Shown here in pieces: positions 34,518-43,372 of a stretch of DNA of 64,000 nt (within the stretch, counting starts at the first letter, position 1; the number at the start of each line of letters is the position of its first letter). This DNA is from an uncultured Pelagibacteraceae bacterium (GTDB lineage Bacteria > Pseudomonadota > Alphaproteobacteria > Pelagibacterales > Pelagibacteraceae). The translations under genes and the position numbers were made by a program. The notes beneath the pieces are model-generated. The model searched no databases. It worked only from the letters and a program-made list of their open reading frames with translations, and was not told where the DNA came from. The DNA lies in NCBI GenBank assembly GCA_902577075.1, contig CACGXV010000001.1, positions 372,001-436,000 on the forward strand. Direction: 5' to 3'.

Positions 34518-35590
34518 AAATAGAGGGTAAAGAATATAGAACTATTTGGTTTGAAAACAATTTTGTAAAAATTATTGATCAAACTAAACTTCCTCATAAA
34601 TTTATTATTAAAGAACTCAAGACATTTGACGATGCAGTGAATGCAATAAAAAACATGGAAGTAAGAGGGGCTCCTTTAATAGGGGCAACTGCTGCTTATG
34701 CAATAGTTTTGGCTATCAAAGAAAACAATAATTTAAACTTTATAAAAAAAAGTTCTGAAAAATTAGTAAACGCAAGACCAACTGCAATTAATCTACAATG
34801 GGCAGTTCATAGAATGAATAATAAATTGTCATCTGTAAATCCTGAGGATTTATTTAATGTTGCATTGAAAGAAGTCGATGAAATATGCAATGAAGATATT
34901 AATTTCTGTAAAAATATTGGCTTAAATGGTCTCAACATTATTGAGGAAATTTACAATAAAAAGAAAAATACAATTAATATACTTACACATTGTAATGCTG
35001 GATGGCTGGCAACAATCAACTGGGGGACAGCAACGTCCCCAATTTACCATGCCTATAAAAAAGGGATTCCTGTACATGTATGGGTCGATGAAACCAGACC
35101 AAGAAATCAAGGTGCAAATTTAACTTCATTTGAATTAAATGAAGAAGGAATACCAAATACAATTATTACAGATAATACAGGTGGTATTTTAATGCAAAGA
35201 GGTGAGGTTGATATGTGTATTGTTGGAACTGATAGAACTTTATCAACAGGTGATGTTTGTAATAAAATTGGTACTTATTTAAAAGCTTTGGCTGCACATG
35301 ATAATAATGTACCTTTCTATGTAGCTCTGCCAAGCTCCACTATTGATTGGGAAACAAAAGATTATAATGAGATACCAATTGAAGAGAGAAACGCAGATGA
35401 ACTATCTTATATAGAGGGAAAAGATGATAAAAATAATATAAGTAAAATTTTGATTTATCCTGAAAAGAGTAAGTCTATAAATCTTGCTTTTGATATAACC
35501 CCTGCAAAATATGTGACAGGTTTAATAACAGAAAAAGGTATATGCAAAGCATCTACAAATGGTTTAAAACAAATGTTTAGTAAATTATGA
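34514..35590 (+). CDS. mtnA: Methylthioribose-1-phosphate isomerase
   Basis: A 358-residue isomerase of the eIF2B-like family. MEVRGAPLIGATAAYA, RPTAINLQWAV, HCNAGWLATINWGTA with the catalytic Cys, DETRPRNQGANLTSFEL and VGTDRTLSTGDVCNKIGTY with the catalytic Asp are all present. It opens methylthioribose 1-phosphate to methylthioribulose 1-phosphate. ATGA overlaps at both ends show a translationally coupled operon. Confidence 0.95.
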   Translation: MKIEGKEYRTIWFENNFVKIIDQTKLPHKFIIKELKTFDDAVNAIKNMEVRGAPLIGATAAYAIVLAIKENNNLNFIKKSSEKLVNARPTAINLQWAVHRMNNKLSSVNPEDLFNVALKEVDEICNEDINFCKNIGLNGLNIIEEIYNKKKNTINILTHCNAGWLATINWGTATSPIYHAYKKGIPVHVWVDETRPRNQGANLTSFELNEEGIPNTIITDNTGGILMQRGEVDMCIVGTDRTLSTGDVCNKIGTYLKALAAHDNNVPFYVALPSSTIDWETKDYNEIPIEERNADELSYIEGKDDKNNISKILIYPEKSKSINLAFDITPAKYVTGLITEKGICKASTNGLKQMFSKL

Positions 35591-35928
35591 ACCCTCTTAT
35601 TCTATCTTTAATATGTTTAGTTATAGTTGGTATAACAGCAAATTTAATTAAATTAATAAAAGAGAGTAAAATACTGCTTCAATTATCAATATTACCTTGT
35701 GTGTATTTAGTTATTTATGGATGTTATTTAATATTTGGTCCAATTGATTTATACAAGGATGGAACAGAAAATTTTTTTAATCAGAACCCAAATAAAGAAC
35801 TGCCAATTGTTTTTGTATTACTTAAATTTTATCAATATATTTTAGTCTTAGTTGGAATTGTGTTTGGTTATTTATATTTTTATTATTTAAGTCAAATTAA
35901 TAAAGATAAAAATAATCTTAATACATAA
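35587..35928 (+). CDS. Hypothetical three-helix membrane protein in the MTA operon
   Basis: A 113-residue membrane protein with helices at roughly 3-22, 30-50 and 75-100 and a short hydrophilic loop (GPIDLYKDGTENFFNQNPNK). It overlaps mtnA by ATGA and is one base from the aldolase gene, so it is co-translated with MTA salvage. No family recognised. A transport or membrane-docking role is speculation. Confidence 0.6.
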   Translation: MNPLILSLICLVIVGITANLIKLIKESKILLQLSILPCVYLVIYGCYLIFGPIDLYKDGTENFFNQNPNKELPIVFVLLKFYQYILVLVGIVFGYLYFYYLSQINKDKNNLNT

Positions 35929-35929
35929 A

Positions 35930-36559
35930 ATGCTAATTCAAAAAAAAGAGATTATTAAATTTGCCAAACTGTTAAATCAAAGAAAATTATCAGCTCTAAG
36001 ATCTGGCAATATATCATTAAGATATAAAAGTGGATTTTTAATCACTCCTTCTGGAAAAAAATATTCATTATTAAAAGTTAAGGACATCGTATTTGTTAAT
36101 CTAAATGGAAAATATAATAAAAAACAGAAACCTTCTTCTGAGTGGAGGTTCCACCAAGATATTTATATTTCAAAAAAAAATGCTAAAGCAATAGTTCATT
36201 CTCATTCTACAAATGCTACAGCTCTATCAACACATAATAAAAAAATACCTTCATTTCATTACATGGTGGCCTTAGCTGGTGGATCAGATATTAAATGTGC
36301 AAAATATGCAACTTATGGAACGAGAGAATTATCAAAAAATATTCTTAAAGCTTTAAAAAATAGATTTGCATGTTTAATCGCTAATCATGGACAGATTACA
36401 TTTGGATCTAGTCTTGCTGAAGCATTTGAATTAGCAGAGGAAGTAGATAATCTTGCCAAACAGTATATTAAAGCTCTCTTATTGGGACGGCCTAAACTTT
36501 TAAGTTTAAATGAAATGAAAAAAGTTTTAAATAAGAGCAAAACATATAAAAAAAATTAG
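35930..36559 (+). CDS. Class II aldolase/adducin family, probable methylthioribulose-1-phosphate aldolase
   Basis: A 209-residue zinc aldolase-fold protein. SGNISLRYKSGFLITPSG binds phosphate, SSEWRFHQDIY carries the Glu, AIVHSHSTNATALS gives two Zn His and LIANHGQITFG the third. After mtnP and mtnA it most likely acts on methylthioribulose 1-phosphate. Two activities are known in this superfamily: MtnB dehydratase, or the DHAP-shunt aldolase making DHAP and methylthioacetaldehyde. No mtnC, mtnD or mtnE is present, which favours the aldolase. Confidence 0.75.
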   Translation: MLIQKKEIIKFAKLLNQRKLSALRSGNISLRYKSGFLITPSGKKYSLLKVKDIVFVNLNGKYNKKQKPSSEWRFHQDIYISKKNAKAIVHSHSTNATALSTHNKKIPSFHYMVALAGGSDIKCAKYATYGTRELSKNILKALKNRFACLIANHGQITFGSSLAEAFELAEEVDNLAKQYIKALLLGRPKLLSLNEMKKVLNKSKTYKKN

Positions 36560-36560
36560 A

Positions 36561-37604
36561 ATGACAACAAAAGTTGGAGAACATATTACACTTGATATTT
36601 TAGGAACAAAGAAAGAATACGATCCAGCTTTTTATGAAAAATTAGTCTATAAAATTGCAAAAATTGCAAAAGTAACAGTATTAGAAATAACAAAATATAA
36701 GTTTGAACCACAAGGATTTACCCTTGTAGCTTTACTTGCAGAAAGCCATATAAGTTTTCATACATTTCCTGAAAAAGGCATAATAAGTTTTGATTTTTTT
36801 ACATGTGCAAAAGTATCTCCTTCAGTAGCTTTGGATGTTATTGAAGAGGAAATTGATCATACAAATATAATTATTAAAAAATTTAATAGGGATACTATAG
36901 ATCATTATCATGACAATTATAGCTCGCCGGGTCTAAAGAAGTCTTACATAGTTAAAAAAATTTTAGAAAAATTTAAATCTGAGGTTGGACAGCAAATAGA
37001 AATTTTAGAATTAGAACAGTTTGGTAAAGCACTATTCATAGATAATGAAATTCAGGTGGCAGAGAGTGATGAGCACTTATATAGCTCAACATTTGTTAAC
37101 TCTGGACTTAATCTAAATTCAAATAAAGAAAAAGCTGCAATAATTGGTGGAGGTGACGGAGGTGTTGCAAGAGAGTGTATTTCAAAAAATTTTGGCTTTA
37201 TTGATTGGTTTGAATTAGATCCAGAGGTTGTAAATGTTTGCGACAAACACTTAGCAAAAATTGGAAACAAAGCCACAGAAAAAAATTCAGTAAATTGTGT
37301 TTGGGGAGATGCTTTTGAAAGTATTAAAACAGTTAACGATAATACTTATGATCAAATATTTGTTGATTTAAATGATGATCAGTACTGCATCGATCTAGCT
37401 GCAAAAAATATGAATGCATTAGAAAGAATATTAAAACCAAAAGGTGTAATAACAGCTCAGGTAGGCAGTCAGGATAAAAAACCTCATCAAGTAAATAACT
37501 GGCTTAATGTATTTAATAAAAATTTTGGTAATACAAAATTATCGAGAGTTTATATACCTAGTTTTGACTGCGCTTGGAACTTTTCATCATCTATAAATCA
37601 TTAG
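36561..37604 (+). CDS. speDE: SpeD-SpeE fusion: AdoMet decarboxylase + spermidine synthase
   Basis: A 347-residue bifunctional protein. Residues 1-115 are bacterial AdoMet decarboxylase: the self-cleavage site is Glu61-Ser62 in LLAESHISFHTF, with His67 and Cys82 (FFTCAK) matching known active-site positions; Ser62 becomes the pyruvoyl group. Residues 120-347 are spermidine synthase: IQVAESDEHLYSSTFV, AAIIGGGDGGVARE and YDQIFVDLNDD. Cleavage would leave a small beta chain and an alpha chain carrying SpeE. Product MTA feeds the upstream genes. Such fusions have been reported in SAR11. Confidence 0.93.
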   Translation: MTTKVGEHITLDILGTKKEYDPAFYEKLVYKIAKIAKVTVLEITKYKFEPQGFTLVALLAESHISFHTFPEKGIISFDFFTCAKVSPSVALDVIEEEIDHTNIIIKKFNRDTIDHYHDNYSSPGLKKSYIVKKILEKFKSEVGQQIEILELEQFGKALFIDNEIQVAESDEHLYSSTFVNSGLNLNSNKEKAAIIGGGDGGVARECISKNFGFIDWFELDPEVVNVCDKHLAKIGNKATEKNSVNCVWGDAFESIKTVNDNTYDQIFVDLNDDQYCIDLAAKNMNALERILKPKGVITAQVGSQDKKPHQVNNWLNVFNKNFGNTKLSRVYIPSFDCAWNFSSSINH

Positions 37605-37661
37605 AATTTTCTTTTTTATTCTATCAATTTATGAAATAATTAAATTTTAACGGAGGAAATA

Positions 37662-38489
37662 ATGAATATATTAAAAAAAACTTTTTTTTCGATTATAATT
37701 TCTTTATTTTTAATCAGCAGTTCTAATGCTGATAAAATAAGAATTGGAACAGAGGGCGCTTATCCTCCCTGGAATTCAAAAGATGCTTCAGGGAAATTAA
37801 TTGGTTTTGAAGTAGAACTAGCTTGGCAGTTATGCAGATATATCGGTCAACAATGTGAAATAGTTGAACAAGATTGGGACGGAATGATACCGGCATTAAC
37901 ATCTAAAAAATTTGATGCAATCATGGCTGGAATGTCAATCACCGAGGAAAGAATGAAAACAATTAATTTTTCACAAGGATATGCAGATGAAGTTGCATCT
38001 TTAGCAGTTATGAAAGGTTCAGATCTTGAAGGAATAGAAACTCCTGATGCTGTAAACTTAAACCTTGGCGGATCAGCTGTTAATAAAGCAATGAAAACAT
38101 TAACATCTGCTTTATCGGGAAAAACAGTTTGTACTCAAATTGGTACAATTCACCAAAATTTTCTTGAATCTGGAGATGTAGGAAAAATAAATTTAAAAAC
38201 TTACAAGACACAGGATGAGGTTAACCTTGATTTATCTAATGGAAGATGTGATGTAGCATTAGCTGCTGCGGTAGCATTTACTGACTACGCTGAAAAATCT
38301 GGGGAAGCTGTTGTGCTTGTGGGACCAACTTTTTCAGGTGGTGCATTTGGTAATGGTGTTGGAGTAGGTATTAGAAAAGATGACACTAAACTTTTAAAAG
38401 CTTTTAATAAAGCTATAGATAAAGCAAGAAAAGACGGCCATATTAGTAGAATTGCTATTAAATGGTTTGGTTTTGACGCTTCTATGTAA
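37662..38489 (+). CDS. Polar amino-acid ABC transporter binding protein (HisJ/ArgT-like)
   Basis: A 275-residue periplasmic protein with a signal peptide (SIIISLFLISSSNA). The family signature RIGTEGAYPPWNSKDASGKL, GFEVELAWQLCRYIG, QDWDGMIPALTSKKFDAIMAGMS and TEERMKTINFS point to a basic amino-acid (Lys/Arg/Orn) or opine binder. Shine-Dalgarno GGAGGA is strong. It lies just after speDE, so ornithine or arginine supply for polyamines is attractive but unproven. A stem-loop follows it. Confidence 0.88.
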   Translation: MNILKKTFFSIIISLFLISSSNADKIRIGTEGAYPPWNSKDASGKLIGFEVELAWQLCRYIGQQCEIVEQDWDGMIPALTSKKFDAIMAGMSITEERMKTINFSQGYADEVASLAVMKGSDLEGIETPDAVNLNLGGSAVNKAMKTLTSALSGKTVCTQIGTIHQNFLESGDVGKINLKTYKTQDEVNLDLSNGRCDVALAAAVAFTDYAEKSGEAVVLVGPTFSGGAFGNGVGVGIRKDDTKLLKAFNKAIDKARKDGHISRIAIKWFGFDASM

Positions 38490-38502
38490 TTAATTTTAGA
38501 TG

Positions 38503-38527
38503 TGGCGACTATAATATATAGTCGCCA
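38503..38527 (+). repeat. Stem-loop between binding-protein and permease genes
   Basis: TGGCGACTAT (38503-38512) and ATAGTCGCCA (38518-38527) form a perfect 10-bp stem with loop AATAT. There is no T-run after it. It ends six bases before the permease ATG at 38534, so it could protect the upstream mRNA end and hinder ribosome loading on the permease gene. Confidence 0.75.
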
Positions 38528-38533
38528 ATCTAT

Positions 38534-39226
38534 ATGGAACTTCTATCATTTGGAGATACTGGTTGGGGAGACGAATTATTTTTCGCAACCCTAATGACTA
38601 TTGCTGTATCGATTGCTGCAATGGCAATTGGATTTGCGTTTGCATTAATATTTACTCCTTTAAAATTATCTAAAAATAAAACACTTAATGTAATTGGAAA
38701 TTGTTACACTACAATTATTAGAGGTGTTCCAGAACTATTAGTAATTTATTTATTATTTTTTGGTGGCACAGGTGCCGTAATGTATGTTGCCTCAATTTTT
38801 GGATATGATGGTTATATTGAGATTAATGCATTTATAACTGGTGCTCTTGCCATAGGGATTATATCAGGAGCATATTCAACAGAAGTTTTTAGAGGAGCAA
38901 TATTGTCAATTGATAAAGGTCAATTCGAAGCGTCTCAGGTTTTAGGAATAAAGAAAAGTATTCAATTTTATAAAGTTATTTTACCCCAGATGTTGAGAAT
39001 ATCTATTCCCAACTTAAGTAACGTTTGGCAAATAACATTAAAGGATACATCTTTAATATCTGTGACAGGATTGGTAGAAATTATGAGACAGTCCTATATC
39101 GCAGCAGGATCTACAAGAGATCCATTATTTTTTTATTCTGTAGCTGCAGTTCTATATTTAGTTCTCACATTTTTGAGTATGAAAATAATCAACAAATTAG
39201 AAATTAAATTTAACAAAGGTTACTAA
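38534..39226 (+). CDS. Amino-acid ABC transporter permease 1 (HisQ-like)
   Basis: A 230-residue HisMQ-type permease with five helices. The coupling (EAA) loop reads GQFEASQVLGIKKSIQFYKVILPQ, and RGVPELLVIYLLFFGG is the family N-terminal block. No clear Shine-Dalgarno; the preceding hairpin occupies that region. It overlaps permease 2 in a TAATG junction. Confidence 0.92.
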   Translation: MELLSFGDTGWGDELFFATLMTIAVSIAAMAIGFAFALIFTPLKLSKNKTLNVIGNCYTTIIRGVPELLVIYLLFFGGTGAVMYVASIFGYDGYIEINAFITGALAIGIISGAYSTEVFRGAILSIDKGQFEASQVLGIKKSIQFYKVILPQMLRISIPNLSNVWQITLKDTSLISVTGLVEIMRQSYIAAGSTRDPLFFYSVAAVLYLVLTFLSMKIINKLEIKFNKGY

Positions 39227-39903
39227 TGGATATAAATTTAATGATTAGTATTTTTCCAAGCTTGTTAAATGGGACAGCCATAACTCTCAAACTTTTAATA
39301 TCCTCTATGTTTTTTGGACTGTTAATTGGTCTATTTTTTGCAATTTTAAGGATCAACAATAATCCTCTAATTAATAAGTTTGCCTATGGATATTCTTATT
39401 TTTTCAGAGGGACACCATTACTTGTTCAGTTATATTTAATCTATTATGGTTTAGCTAATATTGAATTTCTAAGAAATTCTTTTTTATGGGTGGTTATTAG
39501 AGAACCTTATTGGTGTGCAATTATTGCCTTTTCACTAAATACTGGAGCATACACATCTGAAATTTTAAGATCGGCTTTCCAAACAATAAAAGAGGGTTAT
39601 ATTGAGGCTGCACAAAGTTTAGGTGTCTCAAAGAAAATTACTTTTTATAAGATACAAATCCCAATAGCGATAAAACAATCATTACCAGCTTATGGAAATG
39701 AGATAATTTTAATGCTAAAAGGTACATCTTTGGCAAGTGTAATAACAATTATGGATTTAATGGGAGAAGCTAGAAAAGTAAACGTCTTAACTTTTAAGCC
39801 ATTCGAAGCCTTTATTACTGCGGGAATAATATATTTATTTTTAACTTTTATAATTCACAATATTGTAAAGTATTTAGAAAAAAAATACGGATTTCAAACA
39901 TGA
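39226..39903 (+). CDS. Amino-acid ABC transporter permease 2 (HisM-like)
   Basis: A 225-residue HisMQ permease: FRGTPLLVQLYLIYYG, NTGAYTSEILRSAFQTI and the EAA loop GYIEAAQSLGVSKKITFYKIQIP. It pairs with the first permease as a heterodimer. The cassette lacks the ATPase that normally follows; a nitrilase gene starts inside its stop codon instead. Confidence 0.92.
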   Translation: MDINLMISIFPSLLNGTAITLKLLISSMFFGLLIGLFFAILRINNNPLINKFAYGYSYFFRGTPLLVQLYLIYYGLANIEFLRNSFLWVVIREPYWCAIIAFSLNTGAYTSEILRSAFQTIKEGYIEAAQSLGVSKKITFYKIQIPIAIKQSLPAYGNEIILMLKGTSLASVITIMDLMGEARKVNVLTFKPFEAFITAGIIYLFLTFIIHNIVKYLEKKYGFQT

Positions 39904-40685
39904 AAGTAGCTTGTATTCAATTATCTAGTGGGGAAGATTATACTAAAAATTTTAAAGATATTATAAAATATGTAAATCAAGCGATAACGAACCAAGCAGA
40001 CCTAATAATTACACCAGAAACTTCTTCATTAATGTCGGCTGATAAAAAAAATTTATTTAAATATTCATATGAAATGAAGAATGATCCAATAATAAAAAAA
40101 GTAAAACTAACAGCTAAATCAAAGAAAAAATGGATACTCCTTGGCTCAATGTGTATTAAAGAAAAAAACAAATTAAGAAATAGATCTATTCTTATTGGAC
40201 CAAATGGAAAAATAAATACTTATTATGATAAAATAAACATGTTTGATGTTAAAGTTTCAAAAAAAGAACAACACAAAGAAAGTAAAGTATTTAAGGCAGG
40301 TAAAAAATTAGTATCAGCTACGTTGCCTTGGGGAAAAATAGGTCTTTCAATTTGTTATGATTTAAGATTTCCAGAACTTTACAGAAACTTATCAAAAAGA
40401 AATTTAAGTTTTATAACTGTTCCGTCGGCATTTACCAAAACAACTGGCCAAAGACATTGGTTAGCTTTGTTAAAAGCTAGAGCTATTGAAAACTTTTGTT
40501 ATATTTTCGCTCCTAATCAAACTGGAAAAAATACGATTAAAAGAGAAACTTTTGGACACACGGTAATTATTTCACCCGATGGCAAAATAATGGCTCTCAA
40601 GAAATTTGGAAAAGGAATTATATATTCAAATATAAAACCAAAAATAGCTATGGATTTAAGAAAAATTATTCCAAGCATTAAATAA
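39900..40685 (+). CDS. Carbon-nitrogen hydrolase (nitrilase superfamily, Nit1-like)
   Basis: A 261-residue amidase with the Glu-Lys-Cys triad: LIITPETSS, TYYDKINMFDV and LSICYDLRFPELYR. The blocks SAFTKTTGQRHWLALLKARAIEN and FGHTVIISPDGKI are those of the Nit1 branch (deaminated glutathione amidase), not N-carbamoylputrescine amidase. It would repair the side product of transaminases acting on glutathione. The ATGA overlap with the ABC permease is unexpected for that role, so another amide substrate is possible. Confidence 0.82.
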   Translation: MKVACIQLSSGEDYTKNFKDIIKYVNQAITNQADLIITPETSSLMSADKKNLFKYSYEMKNDPIIKKVKLTAKSKKKWILLGSMCIKEKNKLRNRSILIGPNGKINTYYDKINMFDVKVSKKEQHKESKVFKAGKKLVSATLPWGKIGLSICYDLRFPELYRNLSKRNLSFITVPSAFTKTTGQRHWLALLKARAIENFCYIFAPNQTGKNTIKRETFGHTVIISPDGKIMALKKFGKGIIYSNIKPKIAMDLRKIIPSIK

Positions 40686-40690
40686 TTAAT

Positions 40691-42001
40691 TTAAATTTTT
40701 AAGTAAATTCTATTAAAATAAAAAGTTAATGTGAGTGCTCGTAAAATCAAAAATATAGTCAAAGAAATCCATAGACCTTGATTACCAAAACCTTCAACAA
40801 GCATAAATGAACTTATTAAGTGAATAATAACAGAGACAAACATGGCATTTCTCAACTCTTGGGTTTGAGAAGCTCCGATAAATATTCCATCTAATTGGTA
40901 ACAAAATGATGAAACAAAAGGTAATAACACTACCCAAAAAGAATACTGGTAACTAATATCTCTTATATTCTCTATGTCGGTCATAAAATCTATAAATGAA
41001 TTTTTGAAAAATAAGTAAAATAAAGAAATCAATATCCCGGTTAAAGAACTCAAAATAAATGAATTTTTAACAATTTTAATAAAAAGAAGTTTATTTTTTC
41101 TACCAATAGAATATCCAACTATACCTTCTGTTGAAAAGGCATAAGCATCTAAGATAAATGCAGACAAAAATATAAGATTTATTAAAATTGTATTAGCTGC
41201 AATAAATTCTTCACCAATTCTTCCACCAAGATAAGTAAACCAAAAAAAAGAAAAAGTTAGTAATATAGTTCTTAAAAATATATTTAAATTTATCTCTAAT
41301 AAATTTTTTAATTTTGAGGTATTTATAATTTCCTCTAAATTAAAGTTAAAAGGGACGTATTTTCTTAAATAATAGAAAATATAAAATAAAAATAAAAATG
41401 ATGTTATTCCTGTGGCAAGTAAAGTCCCATAAGCGACACCTTTAATATTTAAATTGAATTTTAATACAAAAATAGTGCTAAATAAGATATTTAGAATAGA
41501 TAATAAACCAATTGCAAGGCTTGAAATTTTTGTCTTTTGTAATCCAATAAATAATCCTACTACAATATAAATTGTTAATTCAAAAAGAGATGAGTAAATT
41601 CTTATATTAAAATATTCATTAAATTTATTTTTTGTATCAATTGATAAATCAAAAAATATTAGACATAAATTTAATAATTGTTTTTGGAATAGTATCAATA
41701 AAATTGATATTGAAATTACAAATAGTAGATTTCTAAAAACTATATTTAAGATGCTTTTATAATCATTTCTTCCAAATGATTGACTTACTAGTCCCACAGT
41801 ACCCATTCTTAAAAAACCAAAACTCCAAAATACTAATGAAAAAAAACTAGATGCTATACTCGTTGCAGTCAGATAACTTTGATCACTCATATTTCCCATT
41901 AATGCTGTATCAACAATTCCAACCAGGGGAATTGCAAGGTTGGCAAAAAATATTGGTATAGATAGAGTTAATATGTATCTGATTGACGATTTATCGCTCA
42001 C
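40691..42001 (-). CDS. MATE-family efflux transporter (DinF-like)
   Basis: A 436-residue protein with 12 helices and the MATE signatures FANLAIPLVGIVDTALMG and MGTVGLVSQSFGRND. The short second-half repeat and form suggest the DinF branch. It exports drugs or metabolites using an ion gradient; cargo unknown. It converges on the nitrilase with a 5 bp gap and lies 7 bp after the DUF6165 gene, with which it is probably co-transcribed. Confidence 0.9.
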   Translation of the reverse strand: MSDKSSIRYILTLSIPIFFANLAIPLVGIVDTALMGNMSDQSYLTATSIASSFFSLVFWSFGFLRMGTVGLVSQSFGRNDYKSILNIVFRNLLFVISISILLILFQKQLLNLCLIFFDLSIDTKNKFNEYFNIRIYSSLFELTIYIVVGLFIGLQKTKISSLAIGLLSILNILFSTIFVLKFNLNIKGVAYGTLLATGITSFLFLFYIFYYLRKYVPFNFNLEEIINTSKLKNLLEINLNIFLRTILLTFSFFWFTYLGGRIGEEFIAANTILINLIFLSAFILDAYAFSTEGIVGYSIGRKNKLLFIKIVKNSFILSSLTGILISLFYLFFKNSFIDFMTDIENIRDISYQYSFWVVLLPFVSSFCYQLDGIFIGASQTQELRNAMFVSVIIHLISSFMLVEGFGNQGLWISLTIFLILRALTLTFYFNRIYLKI

Positions 42002-42008
42002 TTATTGA

Positions 42009-42398
42009 TTAATAGCTTGTATATTCTTTAATTTCTTTGATTTTAGAACCTGTATGATTATTCATTTTCAGTTTAAGTTTTGCTCTGTCATCATTTAAAA
42101 AATGTACGTCTCTTGAAAGTTTTATAAATTTTTCACCAAAATCAGAATTTTTTTCACATAATCTTTTATCATCCTCAATAACCCAGAGTTTTGAATTAAT
42201 TTCTTTTAATGAATTGAATAATTCAAGTAATTTTTCATCTGATTCAACATTTTTATTAAATTGATCTTTAAGTACACTATATTCATCGTTTATAAATTTT
42301 AGTTTCTCAAGATCCTTAATTTTTTCTTTTTTTATTTCCAGAATAGAGATTTTATCTAAAAGTTCACCAACTGATACTTCGACTAGTATTTTATTCAT
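42009..42398 (-). CDS. DUF6165-family helical protein
   Basis: A 129-residue all-helical protein beginning ILVEVSVGELLDKISILEIK, with coiled-coil-like Lys/Glu/Leu repeats and LWVIEDDKRLCEKNSDFGEKF. This matches the DUF6165 pattern, often found beside glycosyltransferase genes. It is divergent from a GT9 glycosyltransferase by 32 bp. Function unknown; a helper of glycan assembly is inferred from context. Confidence 0.7.
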   Translation of the reverse strand: MNKILVEVSVGELLDKISILEIKKEKIKDLEKLKFINDEYSVLKDQFNKNVESDEKLLELFNSLKEINSKLWVIEDDKRLCEKNSDFGEKFIKLSRDVHFLNDDRAKLKLKMNNHTGSKIKEIKEYTSY

Positions 42399-42430
42399 AA
42401 TTTTTTATAGTGTGTTAAGTTGTTTAAAAT

Positions 42431-43372
42431 ATGTCTAATATTCTCATAATTAAACATGGTTCTTTAGGTGATATAGCTCAGGCAAGTGGTGCAATTCAAG
42501 ATATTTCTGATTTTCATAAAGATGATAAAATCTATTTATTAACATCAAAGCCTTACATTGATCTTTTTAAGCAAAACCCTCATCTAGAGGGCACAATTTT
42601 AGATAAGAGATTATCAAGATTTAATTTGATTTATTTATTCAATCTTATGAGAAAATTGAAAAAATACAAATTTATAAAAGTTTTTGATTTACAAAATTCT
42701 TCTCGTTCAAGTTTCTATAAAAAAATATTATTTCCTAATGCCGGCAATCTTATTTGGTCATCTTCTGAAACTACATTACCAAATGATAAGTCTAAAGTTG
42801 AATTTGATAAAAATCCTGTTCTAGATAGATTTAAACATCAATTAGAAGCTTCAGGTGTAAAAACTATCAAAACTATGTTTCCTGATTTTAAGTGGGCTTG
42901 CTCAAATATAGATAATATAAAAAAAAAATTTTATTTAAATAAATATATAGTTTTATTCCCTTTCTGTTCACCACATTTAACAATTAAAAAATGGCCTTAT
43001 TACAACGAACTCATAGAGTTAATAAAAAAAAAATTTGAAGATGAATATCAAATTGTTGTTGCTCCAGGTCCAAAAGAGATTGATATGACAAAAGAGATTA
43101 ATGCAATTACAATTTTAAACCAAAAAAATTCATTAAATATACAGGAACTTGCATCTTTAATAAAAGGAAGTAGTTTTGTTATATCAAATGATACAGGACC
43201 AGCACATATTTCTTCACACCTTGGTGTTAAAGGAGTAGCATTATTTGGATCACATACAACAGCATACAAAGTAAGTATAGAAAGAGAAAATTTTAAAGCA
43301 ATCCAAGTAACAGATCTTAATAAACTTTCACCAGAAAAAGTTTTTGAATATTTTTTACAATCTTTAAATTAA
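42431..43372 (+). CDS. Glycosyltransferase family 9 (heptosyltransferase-like)
   Basis: A 313-residue GT-B enzyme. The N-terminal IIKHGSLGDIAQASGAI and the C-terminal nucleotide-sugar site SNDTGPAHISSHLGVKGVALF are the GT9 signatures. In LPS makers these add heptose to the inner core; no other core gene is in the window, so sugar and acceptor are open. TAATG junction with the next gene. Confidence 0.85.
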   Translation: MSNILIIKHGSLGDIAQASGAIQDISDFHKDDKIYLLTSKPYIDLFKQNPHLEGTILDKRLSRFNLIYLFNLMRKLKKYKFIKVFDLQNSSRSSFYKKILFPNAGNLIWSSSETTLPNDKSKVEFDKNPVLDRFKHQLEASGVKTIKTMFPDFKWACSNIDNIKKKFYLNKYIVLFPFCSPHLTIKKWPYYNELIELIKKKFEDEYQIVVAPGPKEIDMTKEINAITILNQKNSLNIQELASLIKGSSFVISNDTGPAHISSHLGVKGVALFGSHTTAYKVSIERENFKAIQVTDLNKLSPEKVFEYFLQSLN

